From assembly GCA_002344075.1 (NCBI GenBank), contig DDTM01000053.1:31269-80857 (forward strand): a DNA stretch of 49,589 nt, in the 5' to 3' direction. This DNA is from Bacteroidetes bacterium UBA2364. GTDB taxonomy: Bacteria; Bacteroidota; Rhodothermia; Rhodothermales; UBA2364. Under the pieces are notes generated by a model. It was given only the letters and a program-made list of their open reading frames with translations, did no database searches and was not told the origin of the DNA. The translations under genes and the position numbers were made by a program. Shown here in pieces: positions 25,574 through 34,661 of the stretch (positions within the stretch are counted from its first letter, which is position 1; each line of letters starts with the position of its first letter).

Positions 25574-26482
25574 TTAAGCAACATGTGCTGCGGTAGTGCC
25601 TCCTAACCATGCATCATCATTGCTGCCAGATTTTACCGGACGCATCGTCCACATGGGGACATCGCTGGTTCTAACCAATTTTTCGGTCACACTTCCGATT
25701 AATTCTTCCCATTCGCTGGTTACACCATGCGTAGCGATAACCACAAGGTCTCCATTGACCTCGGCGGTGTGTGCCCGGATGCTATTGACAATTGTTCCGA
25801 AATGGACCGAAAGGGCATGTTCGACTTCTGGCCCTGGTGTGGAAACATAGAATTTTTTCAGGGATTCTTCTGCCATTTGGTTCATTTCCGGATTGGTCTC
25901 CGCCAAAGAGGGCAATTGCATACCAAAGATATGTGGATAGTACCATTCTTCGATAACATACAAGGCATCTACCATTGCGCCATAAGCAGCGGCCAAGTGT
26001 TTGGCTTGTGTAAGCGCTGTACGACTATGATCTGAGAAATCAACCGGAACAACGATTCGTTTGATGTCTGCAGAGCCTTTTTGGTTTTCGTGAAGGGTAA
26101 TAACCGGACATGTTGCGGTACGAACCAATTCTTCGGCAACCGATCCGAGCAGGAAGCGGCGCATACCACGCAGGCCGTGTGTACCCATTACAATCAAATC
26201 AATTCCATTCTCAGCCGCATATTCCGCAAGGGCAGGAGCAGCATGAATGTGGCCTTGGATGAGGCGATAGGTAAACGGAAGGACTTCGTTAGCAGGTTTT
26301 TCAACATGTTTCAACTTGTCCATCAGTTCGTCATCATTTGTGACTTCACCGTACAGATCCACATGCACCAGATGCATCTCTTGCGCGTCGAGCGTATGTG
26401 CGACTTTTAGCGCATAGTTTAGTGCAAAGTCTGCGTTCGTAGAGAAGTCGGTTGGGACGAGGATTTTGTTGATCTTCAACAT
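25574..26482 (-). CDS. Tandem-domain universal stress protein (UspA family)
   Basis: A 302-residue protein with two UspA domains. The first (about 1-145) starts NKILVPTDFSTNADFALNYAL and has the ATP-binding pattern G-x2-G-x9-G-S in GTHGLRGMRRFLLGSVAEEL. The second (about 148-290) starts RIVVPVDFSDHSRTALTQA but its loop ATHGVTSEWEELIGSVTEKL lacks the second Gly, so it may not bind ATP. Such proteins are cytosolic and induced by stress or starvation. It is transcribed alone and ends at a strong terminator. Confidence 0.92.
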   Translation of the reverse strand: MLKINKILVPTDFSTNADFALNYALKVAHTLDAQEMHLVHVDLYGEVTNDDELMDKLKHVEKPANEVLPFTYRLIQGHIHAAPALAEYAAENGIDLIVMGTHGLRGMRRFLLGSVAEELVRTATCPVITLHENQKGSADIKRIVVPVDFSDHSRTALTQAKHLAAAYGAMVDALYVIEEWYYPHIFGMQLPSLAETNPEMNQMAEESLKKFYVSTPGPEVEHALSVHFGTIVNSIRAHTAEVNGDLVVIATHGVTSEWEELIGSVTEKLVRTSDVPMWTMRPVKSGSNDDAWLGGTTAAHVA

Positions 26483-26681
26483 TGTTTTGGGGGCTTATAG
26501 GTTTATGGATCTGGGGTGATCTTCGGGGGAAATATCCGGAATTGGAAAAAGGTTCGCTGTATGCCAATCTCTATTTGCGCCTACTACGTATCACCCACAA
26601 AACCTGTAAGCGTTTTTCTTACAACCGTTCAACCCGTCAAATGATCGTTTCGGAGAAGGACTTTTCCGGAAAGGGGTGGAT

Positions 26682-26720
26682 TTGTTTATCTTGGAAACAT
26701 GTTGTTTATCTTGGAAACAT
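26682..26720 (+). repeat. Tandem 20-bp duplication in the promoter region of the barrel operon
   Basis: The 19 bases TTGTTTATCTTGGAAACAT occur at 26682-26700 and again at 26702-26720. Each copy contains TATCTTGG, close to the TAnnTTTG promoter box, so it may be a duplicated promoter or activator site for the gene at 26852. Confidence 0.5.
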
Positions 26721-26750
26721 ATAGGTGATGCCAAATACAAAAATCTTGTA

Positions 26751-26786
26751 CTTTATCCCATTACTAAAGATTTTAATGGGATAAAG
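26751..26786. promoter_or_regulatory. Perfect 13-bp inverted repeat upstream of the barrel operon
   Basis: CTTTATCCCATTA (26751-26763) pairs exactly with TAATGGGATAAAG (26774-26786) around a 10-nt spacer. No T-run follows on the plus strand. It lies between the 20-bp duplication and the start at 26852, so an operator or a leader hairpin is likely. Besides these two elements, 26483-26851 holds nothing else I can support. Confidence 0.5.
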
Positions 26787-26851
26787 GGCGAATAGGTTCA
26801 TTAAGATTCGTAAAAAAGCATCTGTGTTTGCCGCATTAAGTTACTGCGTCT

Positions 26852-29725
26852 ATGAAGAAAATCTTGTTATGGGGCATATGGCTCCTCTTGTTGTCCTTAC
26901 CAGACGTGTCTCCGGCGCAGGTGGGCTATGCGTTTGGAAGGAATAAAATCCGATATACCAACTTTAACTGGCAAATATTAAAGACAGAGCATTTTGACTT
27001 TTATTATTATCCCGAAATGGAAGACTTGGCCCATATAGGAGCGGCCATTGCGGAGGAATGCTATCTGGAATTACAGAATAAGTTCAATTTTTCGCTCTCC
27101 ACACGGGTCCCAATGATTTTTTATGCCACCAATTTGCATTTTCGACAAACCAATACCATAGATGGCTTTATTCCGGATGGGGTTGGGGGCTTTTTTGAAT
27201 TTATGAAGGGGCGTGTGGTTATTCCAGCAAATGGTGATTTGAACCGGTTTCGGAGAGTGATTCGACACGAATTGGTACATGTATTTACATTTAATAAACT
27301 GGCCCGGGTAATGCGGGACTATCGTAAACCGCCGGATCGCTTGCCGCCCCTATGGTTTACGGAAGGCTTGGCCGAGTTTTGGTCTGGCGAGGCCGATCAT
27401 CAACACGAGATGATGATTCGGGATGCCGTTGCCTCCAATGCTTTGGTACCACTCGAAGATATAGACCGGATTTATGGGACGTATTTGATGTATAAACAAG
27501 GCGAATCGGTGTGTCGGTTCATCGCCGAAAAATGGGGGGACGAATATTTGCTTCGCTTGATCGAGGACTTTTGGAAGGAAATCTATTTCGACAAATTAAT
27601 CGAGCGCACTCTAAAGATCCCGTATCGCAAGTTTGGTGAGGATTGGGAAGCATGGTTGAAAGCCCAATATTATCCGGAATTACAGTCCAATTTGCCGGCT
27701 TCGCGGGTCTCTCTTCCTGTTTTTTGGCGCGGTTATTTTATGAAACCTGTGGCTTATACCGATGCAAAAGGCCAACGTTGGGTGCTGACAAATGGCAGTT
27801 CTGGATCTACGGGTAGTCTCTTTAAAGCAAAAGTTAATGACCGTTATATGGTCGAAAAAAAACCTATGGTAATCCTTAAAGGTGAACGAAACGAGCGTTT
27901 TGAGGCTTTTCATTTTTTTGAAAGCAGGATGTCGGTCAACAAAAAAGGGCAATTGGCGTTTATTACCAAAAGTGGGGAACAGGACGTGGTGCATGTGATG
28001 GACGTAAATCGGAACACCGTAATAAATACCATTCGGATTCCGGAATTGGTGGCTATATATTCTCCGGCATGGCATCCAGACGGCAAACAATTGGTAATGA
28101 CTGGGATTGAAAAAAGTGGATTTTCCGACCTTTATACCTATAACTTAGAGACAGCAGAAACGCGGAAAATCACCCACGATTCACATGATGATCGCGATCC
28201 AGACTGGTCGCCGGACGGTCAGCACATTGTATTTTCTAGTGATCGTTCTGGATATGGGAAAGGGGCCTATAATTTGTTTTTGATAGAACCCACGTCGGGC
28301 CAAATACAATACCTGACGCAAGGCTCGCAATTAGACATTAGCCCGAGGTTTAGCCCAGATGGTCAATCGGTGGTGTTTATCCGAACCGAGAAAGAGCAAC
28401 AAAAATGGAAAGCACAGAATGCTTGGGTGGTTTCGGTGAAGGAGCAAAGACAACAAACGCGCCTCACCCACACCACATCGGTTCTGTTTGATCCCTATTG
28501 GACCTCGGATGGTCAGTTGTTGGCGACGGCCATGGATGGGTTCCGGTTTCAGGTCCGGGCTTTTGGAAAAATAGATTCCCTGCTTCAGATACAAGAAAGC
28601 CCCTTATTACGACCTGTAACCAATACATTACCTCCTCCTATGTGGGCAAAGGTAGAGTCGGGACAAGCCGAGATCTCCAATAGTCCGTATCGTCGCCGAT
28701 ATAGTCTTGATGCAGCACAAACAGTCATTAATCAGACCGCGTTGTATGGCACCAATGGCGGAGGTTATATGGTGTTTTCGGATATGCTGGGGAACGATTA
28801 TTTCCTTGTAACCTTGTACAATACGTCCAGAAATCAGCGGGACTTTTTGCGTTCCATGAGTTTTTCAGTTTCTCGTTATCAGTTTCAGAAACGCACAAGC
28901 ACGGCCTACGGGGTTTACCGGAATGGCGGTTTGCGCTACGACCTCACCGATCCAGACGCTGCGGCGGTCTATCCGGCTGTTTGGGAGAATGAGTTGGGTG
29001 GGTATGGTGCGCTTTCATACCCCATCAGTTTTTTTGACCGCTTAGAAATTGCTACCGGATTGAACTGGAGTGATAAACACGTTTTAACCAAAGACCTCCG
29101 CCGAAAAGCTTTATTGCTTTCAAATACGGTTTCATTTGTCCATGACTCGGCTTTGTATGGTATGAATGGTCCGATAGATGGTTTTCGTGCCAACCTGTCA
29201 GCCGGATATACCACCGATGTCTGGCGTTCAAATGTAAGTTATTATACGCTCATCGCCGATGTACGTAAGTATTTTCGACTTACACCCACAATCACGTTCG
29301 CCATTCGGGGTATGGGACGCATGAACGAAGGGCGCGAAGCCCGTCTGTTTTATATGGGAGGATCGTGGGATTTACGGGGTTATCCGTTATTTGACATTCG
29401 GGGCAGCAAAACCTGGTTTGGTTCTGCGGAACTTCGCCTCCCAATTATTGAAAATCCTTCGGTTGTTGCGCCTGTTTTGGCTCCCTTTGGCATTGCAAAC
29501 CTACGAAGTGCCCTCTTTTTTGATGCAGGCCACGCATGGAACAAAGGTTACCGGTTTCAGGAATCCCAACTGTTTACCGGAAAGACCCATTTTTCAACGG
29601 GTTTCGGATTTCGGCTAAACCTTTTTGGAGGCTTGCTGTTGCGCTACGATTTGGGTTGGCGGCTAAATGAGGAACTTCGGGAAAAGCAATGGTTTCGTCA
29701 GTTTTTATTCGGTTGGGATTTTTAA
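26852..29725 (+). CDS. Fusion of metallopeptidase-like domain, TolB-like propeller and Omp85-like barrel
   Basis: A 957-residue exported protein (signal peptide to about residue 22, SPAQ). Residues about 40-260 form a peptidase-MA-like domain with HELVH at 139-143 and WFTEGLAEFW (Glu171), the gluzincin zinc layout. Residues about 370-560 hold PD40/TolB repeats (WHPDGKQLVMTG, DPDWSPDGQHIVFSSD, SPRFSPDGQSVVFIR). The C-terminal 320 residues form a surface-antigen barrel with LRGYPLFDIRGSKTWFGSAE, like the Omp85 VRGY/LRGY region, and end in Phe (FGWDF). It heads an operon with a BamB-like lipoprotein 11 bases downstream. Function is unknown; outer-membrane assembly or quality control is the best inference. 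Confidence 0.88.
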   Translation: MKKILLWGIWLLLLSLPDVSPAQVGYAFGRNKIRYTNFNWQILKTEHFDFYYYPEMEDLAHIGAAIAEECYLELQNKFNFSLSTRVPMIFYATNLHFRQTNTIDGFIPDGVGGFFEFMKGRVVIPANGDLNRFRRVIRHELVHVFTFNKLARVMRDYRKPPDRLPPLWFTEGLAEFWSGEADHQHEMMIRDAVASNALVPLEDIDRIYGTYLMYKQGESVCRFIAEKWGDEYLLRLIEDFWKEIYFDKLIERTLKIPYRKFGEDWEAWLKAQYYPELQSNLPASRVSLPVFWRGYFMKPVAYTDAKGQRWVLTNGSSGSTGSLFKAKVNDRYMVEKKPMVILKGERNERFEAFHFFESRMSVNKKGQLAFITKSGEQDVVHVMDVNRNTVINTIRIPELVAIYSPAWHPDGKQLVMTGIEKSGFSDLYTYNLETAETRKITHDSHDDRDPDWSPDGQHIVFSSDRSGYGKGAYNLFLIEPTSGQIQYLTQGSQLDISPRFSPDGQSVVFIRTEKEQQKWKAQNAWVVSVKEQRQQTRLTHTTSVLFDPYWTSDGQLLATAMDGFRFQVRAFGKIDSLLQIQESPLLRPVTNTLPPPMWAKVESGQAEISNSPYRRRYSLDAAQTVINQTALYGTNGGGYMVFSDMLGNDYFLVTLYNTSRNQRDFLRSMSFSVSRYQFQKRTSTAYGVYRNGGLRYDLTDPDAAAVYPAVWENELGGYGALSYPISFFDRLEIATGLNWSDKHVLTKDLRRKALLLSNTVSFVHDSALYGMNGPIDGFRANLSAGYTTDVWRSNVSYYTLIADVRKYFRLTPTITFAIRGMGRMNEGREARLFYMGGSWDLRGYPLFDIRGSKTWFGSAELRLPIIENPSVVAPVLAPFGIANLRSALFFDAGHAWNKGYRFQESQLFTGKTHFSTGFGFRLNLFGGLLLRYDLGWRLNEELREKQWFRQFLFGWDF

Positions 29726-29736
29726 GGACAAAGACT

Positions 29737-30939
29737 ATGCGCCTATTGAAGCAGCATCTTGCCCCCGCAAACATATTTCAGTTATGGCAAATATTGCTAT
29801 TTGTCTTATTGGTTTTACAGGGCTGCGCAAGTGTGAAAATACCAGATATACAACCCCAAAACGGAGACTGGTTCAAGGAAGACGGACCGGAGGCTGGTTA
29901 TTATACCGCACACGCATTTAGTGGGCCATTAGAAGTGGCATGGCAATATAATACTGCCTCTGGCATGGGGCCGTCGGCAGTAATGGCTTCGGGTGGGGTT
30001 TTATTGGCTGCTACACTGAAGGGTGAAGTCCATGCGATTGGTACAGAACGTGGGCGAAAAATAGGCTATGTACCCCTTGGGGAAGGCATTCGTGGAATTC
30101 CTGTTCTGGCTGATGATCTGATGTTGGTGGCTGGTACGAGTGGCCGATATCATCTGACAGCATACCAATATACCCGTGCTTCCGTAAAATGGAGAAAGAA
30201 AGGACTGAAAAGCGAAACAGGTTTGTTAAAAGTTGGAAACTGGGTGTGTTTTGTGGACGCGGATGGAACGGTGTATGCAATAGACCCGACGGACGGGCGT
30301 GAAACCTGGAAAACTACATGGCTAACGCAACCAAAGGCTATTTATGGAACCCCCGTTTTGGAAAGTGGGAAAATCCTGCTGGCTTCAGCTTCTGGCGAAA
30401 TTGGGGCTTTAAATGCTGAAACAGGCCGTGTCGTTTGGAAAAAAAACGTGGGGGAACCCATTTTTGCAGCACTTTCGGTGCAAAAAGAAAAGGTGGCGGT
30501 TTCTACCATGCGCGGGCGTTTGTACTTTTTGAACGTCAACAACGGGGAGGAAATCTGGCAATACAACCTACATAACGAAGCGGTTCGGTTTGGGACAGCT
30601 GCACTTGGGCCGGATGGCGTGGTCTTCGGTGGAAGTGATGGATGGGTTCGTAAACTAAACATCACCAATGGAACTTTGGCTTGGGCATTAAAAACCGAAG
30701 GTGCTTGCACAGCGCCGCTGTTTTGGGCTGGAGCCGAGGTGTTTGCAGGGTGCCAGGATAAAATCCTATATCGGATTTTGGCTACTTCGGGTGAATTGAC
30801 AGGCCGTTTGCTATTAAAGGGTCGTATAAAATCGGTACCTATATTGCATGACGGGCGGCTTTTTGTGTCGTATGAACCGAATCAATTGGTGGCAATTGGG
30901 CGCCCCGTTCAGAAGTCCCGATCCGCTAATCCAGATTAA
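29737..30939 (+). CDS. BamB-like outer-membrane lipoprotein with PQQ-type beta-propeller
   Basis: The start at 29737 is preferred over 29689 because it gives a clean lipoprotein signal: a hydrophobic stretch ending LVLQGCASV, with Cys29 as the lipidated residue. The 400-residue protein carries at least six PQQ-like propeller repeats: VYAIDPTDGRETWKTTW, IGALNAETGRVVWKKNVG, LYFLNVNNGEEIWQYNL and VRKLNITNGTLAWAL. This is the architecture of BamB, a BAM complex accessory lipoprotein, but propellers also occur in dehydrogenases and unrelated proteins. It follows the barrel gene by 11 bases and precedes the PEGA gene by 5. Confidence 0.86.
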   Translation: MRLLKQHLAPANIFQLWQILLFVLLVLQGCASVKIPDIQPQNGDWFKEDGPEAGYYTAHAFSGPLEVAWQYNTASGMGPSAVMASGGVLLAATLKGEVHAIGTERGRKIGYVPLGEGIRGIPVLADDLMLVAGTSGRYHLTAYQYTRASVKWRKKGLKSETGLLKVGNWVCFVDADGTVYAIDPTDGRETWKTTWLTQPKAIYGTPVLESGKILLASASGEIGALNAETGRVVWKKNVGEPIFAALSVQKEKVAVSTMRGRLYFLNVNNGEEIWQYNLHNEAVRFGTAALGPDGVVFGGSDGWVRKLNITNGTLAWALKTEGACTAPLFWAGAEVFAGCQDKILYRILATSGELTGRLLLKGRIKSVPILHDGRLFVSYEPNQLVAIGRPVQKSRSANPD

Positions 30940-30944
30940 ATAAT

Positions 30945-31706
30945 ATGAAATACGTTTTGGTATGGATCCTGATTTTGGCAGGGCTAGAGTGGGTACAAGC
31001 ACAAGAAATGAGCCGACTTTCGGTTCAAGCGAGCAATACCCATGTGGTCTTTATTCGTTTGCCAGAAAAAAGCCTAAGGGTCGAGCGTGATACCGTACTT
31101 GCCTTACCCGCCGGAGCGTATCCGGTAGGGGTTTGGGTGCGATGTGGAGGCACTTTGGTCGAAAACGAAGCGATCATAACGTTTGATTCCACCATCCGAT
31201 TGGTGGCAAATGAAGAGACAAAGCTACAAGCCCAACGATTTGCCCGTTTTGAACTCGTGAGCCTTCCATTTGGAGCAGAAATTCACGCTGGTTGGAAATA
31301 CTTGGGCACAACTCCTATAACCATTATTAGAGAAATGCAATCGCTGCCCGTTTCTGTACAGAAAAGCGGATTTGTTCCGGTAGAAACCACGTTGTCTCCT
31401 TGTAAACGTACCACATTAACCCTTGAAAAACAGCATAAAGACTCCCTGAAAATTTCCCTGTTGCAAAAATTACCTACCAAAGAATACCGCTGGCTTTCTG
31501 TATTAGGCGGAACGGCCACAATTGCCGGATTGGTATATTCGGTTCAAAATAAGTTTAAGGCAGATGACCTCTATGATCTATATAAAGAAAGTGGGGACCC
31601 CACCTTACGACCTCAAATTAGGGCATTAGACACCAGAGCTGGCTGGGGATTGGCCATTGCTCAAACCGGATTGGTTGTTGTTGCGATAAGACTTGTCTTG
31701 AAATGA
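30945..31706 (+). CDS. Exported PEGA-domain protein of the barrel operon
   Basis: A 253-residue protein with a signal peptide (YVLVWILILAGLEWVQAQ). Residues about 105-155 form a PEGA-like repeat: FELVSLPFGAEIHAGWKYLGTTPI then LPVSVQKSGFVPVETTL. The region after residue 175 has two hydrophobic segments (WLSVLGGTATIAGLVYS, and GWGLAIAQTGLVVVAIRLVL at the end), as in Bacteroidota PEGA proteins that close on the outer or inner membrane. It starts 5 bases after the lipoprotein stop and is the third gene of the operon. No enzymatic role can be assigned. Confidence 0.68.
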   Translation: MKYVLVWILILAGLEWVQAQEMSRLSVQASNTHVVFIRLPEKSLRVERDTVLALPAGAYPVGVWVRCGGTLVENEAIITFDSTIRLVANEETKLQAQRFARFELVSLPFGAEIHAGWKYLGTTPITIIREMQSLPVSVQKSGFVPVETTLSPCKRTTLTLEKQHKDSLKISLLQKLPTKEYRWLSVLGGTATIAGLVYSVQNKFKADDLYDLYKESGDPTLRPQIRALDTRAGWGLAIAQTGLVVVAIRLVLK

Positions 31707-31799
31707 GCGGGCTTTTGCACGTTCATAATATGAAGATGCGTTTTTTCGGAACCGCCTTTTCTCCTCATCGTTAGGCAATACTAAAAACCCTAAAAGATC

Positions 31800-32255
31800 A
31801 TGAGCTTAAAATCCAAACTTTCCGAAGAACTCAAACAAGCGCTTAGGGCCAAAGACCAAGCGAAACTCCGCACACTCCGGGCACTCATCTCGGCGTTACA
31901 ACTAAAAGAAATTGAAGATCGGCAAGGCGGCGAGGCTGTTCTGACGGAACAACAAGAATGGGCCGTTCTACAAAAGCAAGCCAAACAACGCAACGACTCG
32001 ATTGCGCAATTCCGGGCTGCCGGGCGTGAAGACTTGGCCCATACCGAAGAAGAAGAACTCCAGATCATCCAATCTTATTTACCTGAGGAATTAAGTGATG
32101 AGGAAATTTTGGTCGTTGTCCGTCAAACGATCGAAGAAACAGGCGTTACCTCCGCCAAGGAAATGGGGAAACTGATGGGTGCTGTAATGGGTAAATTAAA
32201 AGGAAAAGCCGATGGAAAACGTATTCAGTCTGCCGTTAAGTCGTTGTTGTCCTAA
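31800..32255 (+). CDS. GatB/YqeY domain protein
   Basis: A 151-residue protein of the YqeY family. Typical segments are LKSKLSEELKQALRAKDQAKLRTLRALISAL, ELQIIQSYLPEELSDEEI (named here by its ends), and MGKLMGAVMGKLKGKADGK. The domain resembles the tail of the amidotransferase subunit GatB that handles misacylated tRNA, but stand-alone YqeY proteins have no settled function. It is on the same strand as the barrel operon, 93 bases after it. Confidence 0.93.
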   Translation: MSLKSKLSEELKQALRAKDQAKLRTLRALISALQLKEIEDRQGGEAVLTEQQEWAVLQKQAKQRNDSIAQFRAAGREDLAHTEEEELQIIQSYLPEELSDEEILVVVRQTIEETGVTSAKEMGKLMGAVMGKLKGKADGKRIQSAVKSLLS

Positions 32256-32282
32256 TAGCGAATCAATCAGGATAATACCCGC

Positions 32283-33227
32283 ATGACCTTATCCCGCCCT
32301 TTCCTGCCGCTGCTTTTATTACTACTGGGCAACGTTGTAAATATGCGAGCCCAACAAGTTTCAGAAGGTAAAATACAACATTTTCCGAAATTTGATTCCA
32401 AGTACGTGGAGCCACGACCTATTGCCGTATGGCTTCCAGAAGGCTATTCCCCGAAGAAGAAGTATGCTGTTTTATACATGCACGATGGACAAATGTTGTT
32501 TGACTCTACCATCACCTGGAATAAACAGGAATGGGGGGTTGATGAAACAGTAAGTGATCTAATCCGCAGCAAAAAAATCCGTGAAACCATTGTAGTGGGC
32601 ATTTGGAATAATGGTTCTAAGCGCCATAGTGAATATTTTCCGCAAAAGCCTTTTGAGTCTATGCCACAGGCACGTCAAGACTCCCTTTATGCGTCTAACC
32701 GAACCAATGGGAATACACTTTTTGCAGCAAAGGTGCAATCCGATCAGTATTTGCGCTTTTTGGTGTATGAGCTAAAGCCGTTTATAGACCGAAAATTTTC
32801 TACTCACAAGGGGCGGGCGCATACTTTTATTGCGGGTTCCAGCATGGGTGGCCTTATTTCCCTTTATGCCATCAGCGAGTACCCACATGTTTTTGGAGGG
32901 GCGGCATGTATCTCCACCCATTGGCCGGGCGCTTTTGCTCCGGAAATGAACCCAATACCAGCAATGTTTTTTGCATATATGCAAGAAAAACTACCATCAC
33001 CCAAAACACACAAATTATATTTTGATTATGGAACCGCTACTTTAGATGCGTTATACGAACCGTATCAACAAAAAGCGGATGCGATCCTGATGGCAAAAGG
33101 GTATAATGCGGAAAACTGGCAAACCCTGAAATTTGAGGGGGAAGACCATTCGGAGCGGGCATGGCGTAAAAGATTTCATCTTCCATTACATTTTCTGTTG
33201 GGTACACCGAAAACATCACGCCTATAA
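32283..33227 (+). CDS. Exported alpha/beta-hydrolase, esterase D/Fes-like
   Basis: A 314-residue enzyme with a signal peptide ending NMRAQ. The nucleophile elbow GSSMGG follows HTFIA at about residue 180, an oxyanion-loop strand YAVLYMHDGQMLFD lies near residue 60, and the C-terminal FEGEDHSERAW supplies the probable catalytic His. This matches putative esterases acting on carbohydrate esters or siderophore esters. Its stop overlaps the next start by one base (TAATG), so the two are translationally coupled. Confidence 0.88.
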   Translation: MTLSRPFLPLLLLLLGNVVNMRAQQVSEGKIQHFPKFDSKYVEPRPIAVWLPEGYSPKKKYAVLYMHDGQMLFDSTITWNKQEWGVDETVSDLIRSKKIRETIVVGIWNNGSKRHSEYFPQKPFESMPQARQDSLYASNRTNGNTLFAAKVQSDQYLRFLVYELKPFIDRKFSTHKGRAHTFIAGSSMGGLISLYAISEYPHVFGGAACISTHWPGAFAPEMNPIPAMFFAYMQEKLPSPKTHKLYFDYGTATLDALYEPYQQKADAILMAKGYNAENWQTLKFEGEDHSERAWRKRFHLPLHFLLGTPKTSRL

Positions 33228-33763
33228 TGGCCCGAATCGTATTATACATTGCCATAAGCATGGATGGCTACATTGCCGACGAGCAGGGAGAAATGGACTG
33301 GTTAGAACAATTCCCCAATCCGGCCCAAGAAGACTATGGTTATGCCCATTTCTTGTCTGGCGTGGAAGTCGTGGTGATGGGCCGGAAAACGTATGAGCAA
33401 ATTTTGTCTTTTGGCGTTGACTGGCCCTATCCCAAACAGAAAACCTATGTGGTTTCCCGAAATGTATTGCTTGACATCAATTCGCCACATACGTATGTAG
33501 TGTCATCGAAGGTGGGGCAATTCCTAAGAGATTTGAAAGAACAGTCCGTTAAAGATATATGGCTGGTTGGCGGTAGTAAATTAAACACCTATTGTCTGGA
33601 AGAAGGGGTTATTGACCGACTAATCCTTACCCAAATTCCAATCCTTTTGGGAAAAGGTAAACGCTTGTTTTCGCCCATTCCTCAATCATCGTCATGGCAT
33701 CTGGATCAGGCCTCCTCCTATCAAAATGGGGTGGTTCAGTTGATATATCATGCCCTTTATTAA
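33227..33763 (+). CDS. Dihydrofolate reductase-family protein (RibD C-terminal-like)
   Basis: A 178-residue protein. The N-terminus ARIVLYIAISMDGYIADEQGEMDWLEQF is the classic start of this family; VVVMGRKTYEQIL and DIWLVGGSKLNTYCLEEGVIDRLIL are the NADPH-binding segments, and LGKGKRLF ends the fold. It is an NADPH-dependent reductase of unknown substrate and is not certain to be a true dihydrofolate reductase. It is translationally coupled to the upstream esterase. Confidence 0.92.
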   Translation: MARIVLYIAISMDGYIADEQGEMDWLEQFPNPAQEDYGYAHFLSGVEVVVMGRKTYEQILSFGVDWPYPKQKTYVVSRNVLLDINSPHTYVVSSKVGQFLRDLKEQSVKDIWLVGGSKLNTYCLEEGVIDRLILTQIPILLGKGKRLFSPIPQSSSWHLDQASSYQNGVVQLIYHALY

Positions 33764-33781
33764 CCCATTTTGTAGGTTTTG

Positions 33782-34660
33782 ATGGATTATTTGATGAGAA
33801 AATTCTGGTTGATTGCACTACTTTGGACCGTAGGCGCCGAAAGTAGCACTTCTCAGCCCAAGAGCAGAGCAAATGGGTCACCTGCAAGCAAAGAATGGGT
33901 GTCTGATTATGGAACTTTGTTGACGAAGATCGTCACGAAAGATGGGTTGATTCGTTACCAAGTTCTCCATAAAGAAACAACCGTTTTTCATTCGGTATTG
34001 CGTGCGGTGGAAACCTACGATGCCCGAAAGCTTCATACAGATGAACAGAAGTTGGCGTTCTGGGCGGATGCGTATAATGTACTCATGCTTAAAAACCTGT
34101 TGGAGTCACCCAATATTTCCGATATTATCCGTTCTGGTAAGGCCGATGCTTTTTTTAAAAAGCCATTTTTGGTGGCAGGAATGGGGTTAAGTTTGGATCA
34201 GATTGAGCATGGAATTTTACGCAGGCAAGCAAATATTCAGGTACCAGAGTACCTACGTGTAGGAAAAGTAGATCCACGACTTCATGTGGCTTTGAATTGC
34301 GGCGCCTTGTCTTGTCCGGCCTTTTTACCAGTCCCACTAAGCAAGGGGCCAATGGAATTACAGCTCAAAAAAGCAATGGCCGCTTTTGTAAATAGCCCGC
34401 AACACTTTCGATTAGACAGACAAAGAAACGAATGGGTTATTACTTCGTTGGTTCAATGGTTTGGGCCTGATTTTGACCTTTCTGGCAAAAAAGCGGGAGA
34501 CTTTTTGGTAGGCTTTATGTCTTCTAATCGTTCGGATTATGTTCTTATGAAGAAAATGCTCTCTGGAAAAGATGGAAAAACACTTGCGGCATTGACTCAG
34601 TTCGAAGGGAAAAAAGTCCGTTTTGCCTATGACTGGCAGCCCAACCGTGCCAAAGAATGA
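33782..34660 (+). CDS. DUF547 domain protein, exported
   Basis: The ATG at 33782 is taken; ATG at 33794 (MRKFWLIALLW) would give a cleaner signal peptide and may be the real start. The mature protein has the DUF547 signature: FWADAYNVLMLKNLLE, a central FLVAGMGLSLDQIEHGILR, HVALNCGALSCPAFLPVP and VITSLVQWFGPDFDL. The family contains the conserved Cys-Pro-Ala segment. DUF547 proteins are exported and of unknown biochemistry, though some relatives resemble cysteine transglutaminase folds. It is the last plus-strand gene and ends one base from the FHA gene tail. Confidence 0.86.
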   Translation: MDYLMRKFWLIALLWTVGAESSTSQPKSRANGSPASKEWVSDYGTLLTKIVTKDGLIRYQVLHKETTVFHSVLRAVETYDARKLHTDEQKLAFWADAYNVLMLKNLLESPNISDIIRSGKADAFFKKPFLVAGMGLSLDQIEHGILRRQANIQVPEYLRVGKVDPRLHVALNCGALSCPAFLPVPLSKGPMELQLKKAMAAFVNSPQHFRLDRQRNEWVITSLVQWFGPDFDLSGKKAGDFLVGFMSSNRSDYVLMKKMLSGKDGKTLAALTQFEGKKVRFAYDWQPNRAKE

Positions 34661-34661
34661 T

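Noticed and set aside
26482..26724. 80-residue plus-strand reading frame before the barrel operon
   Set aside because: It is antisense to the usp leader and contains the 20-bp duplication; no protein character.
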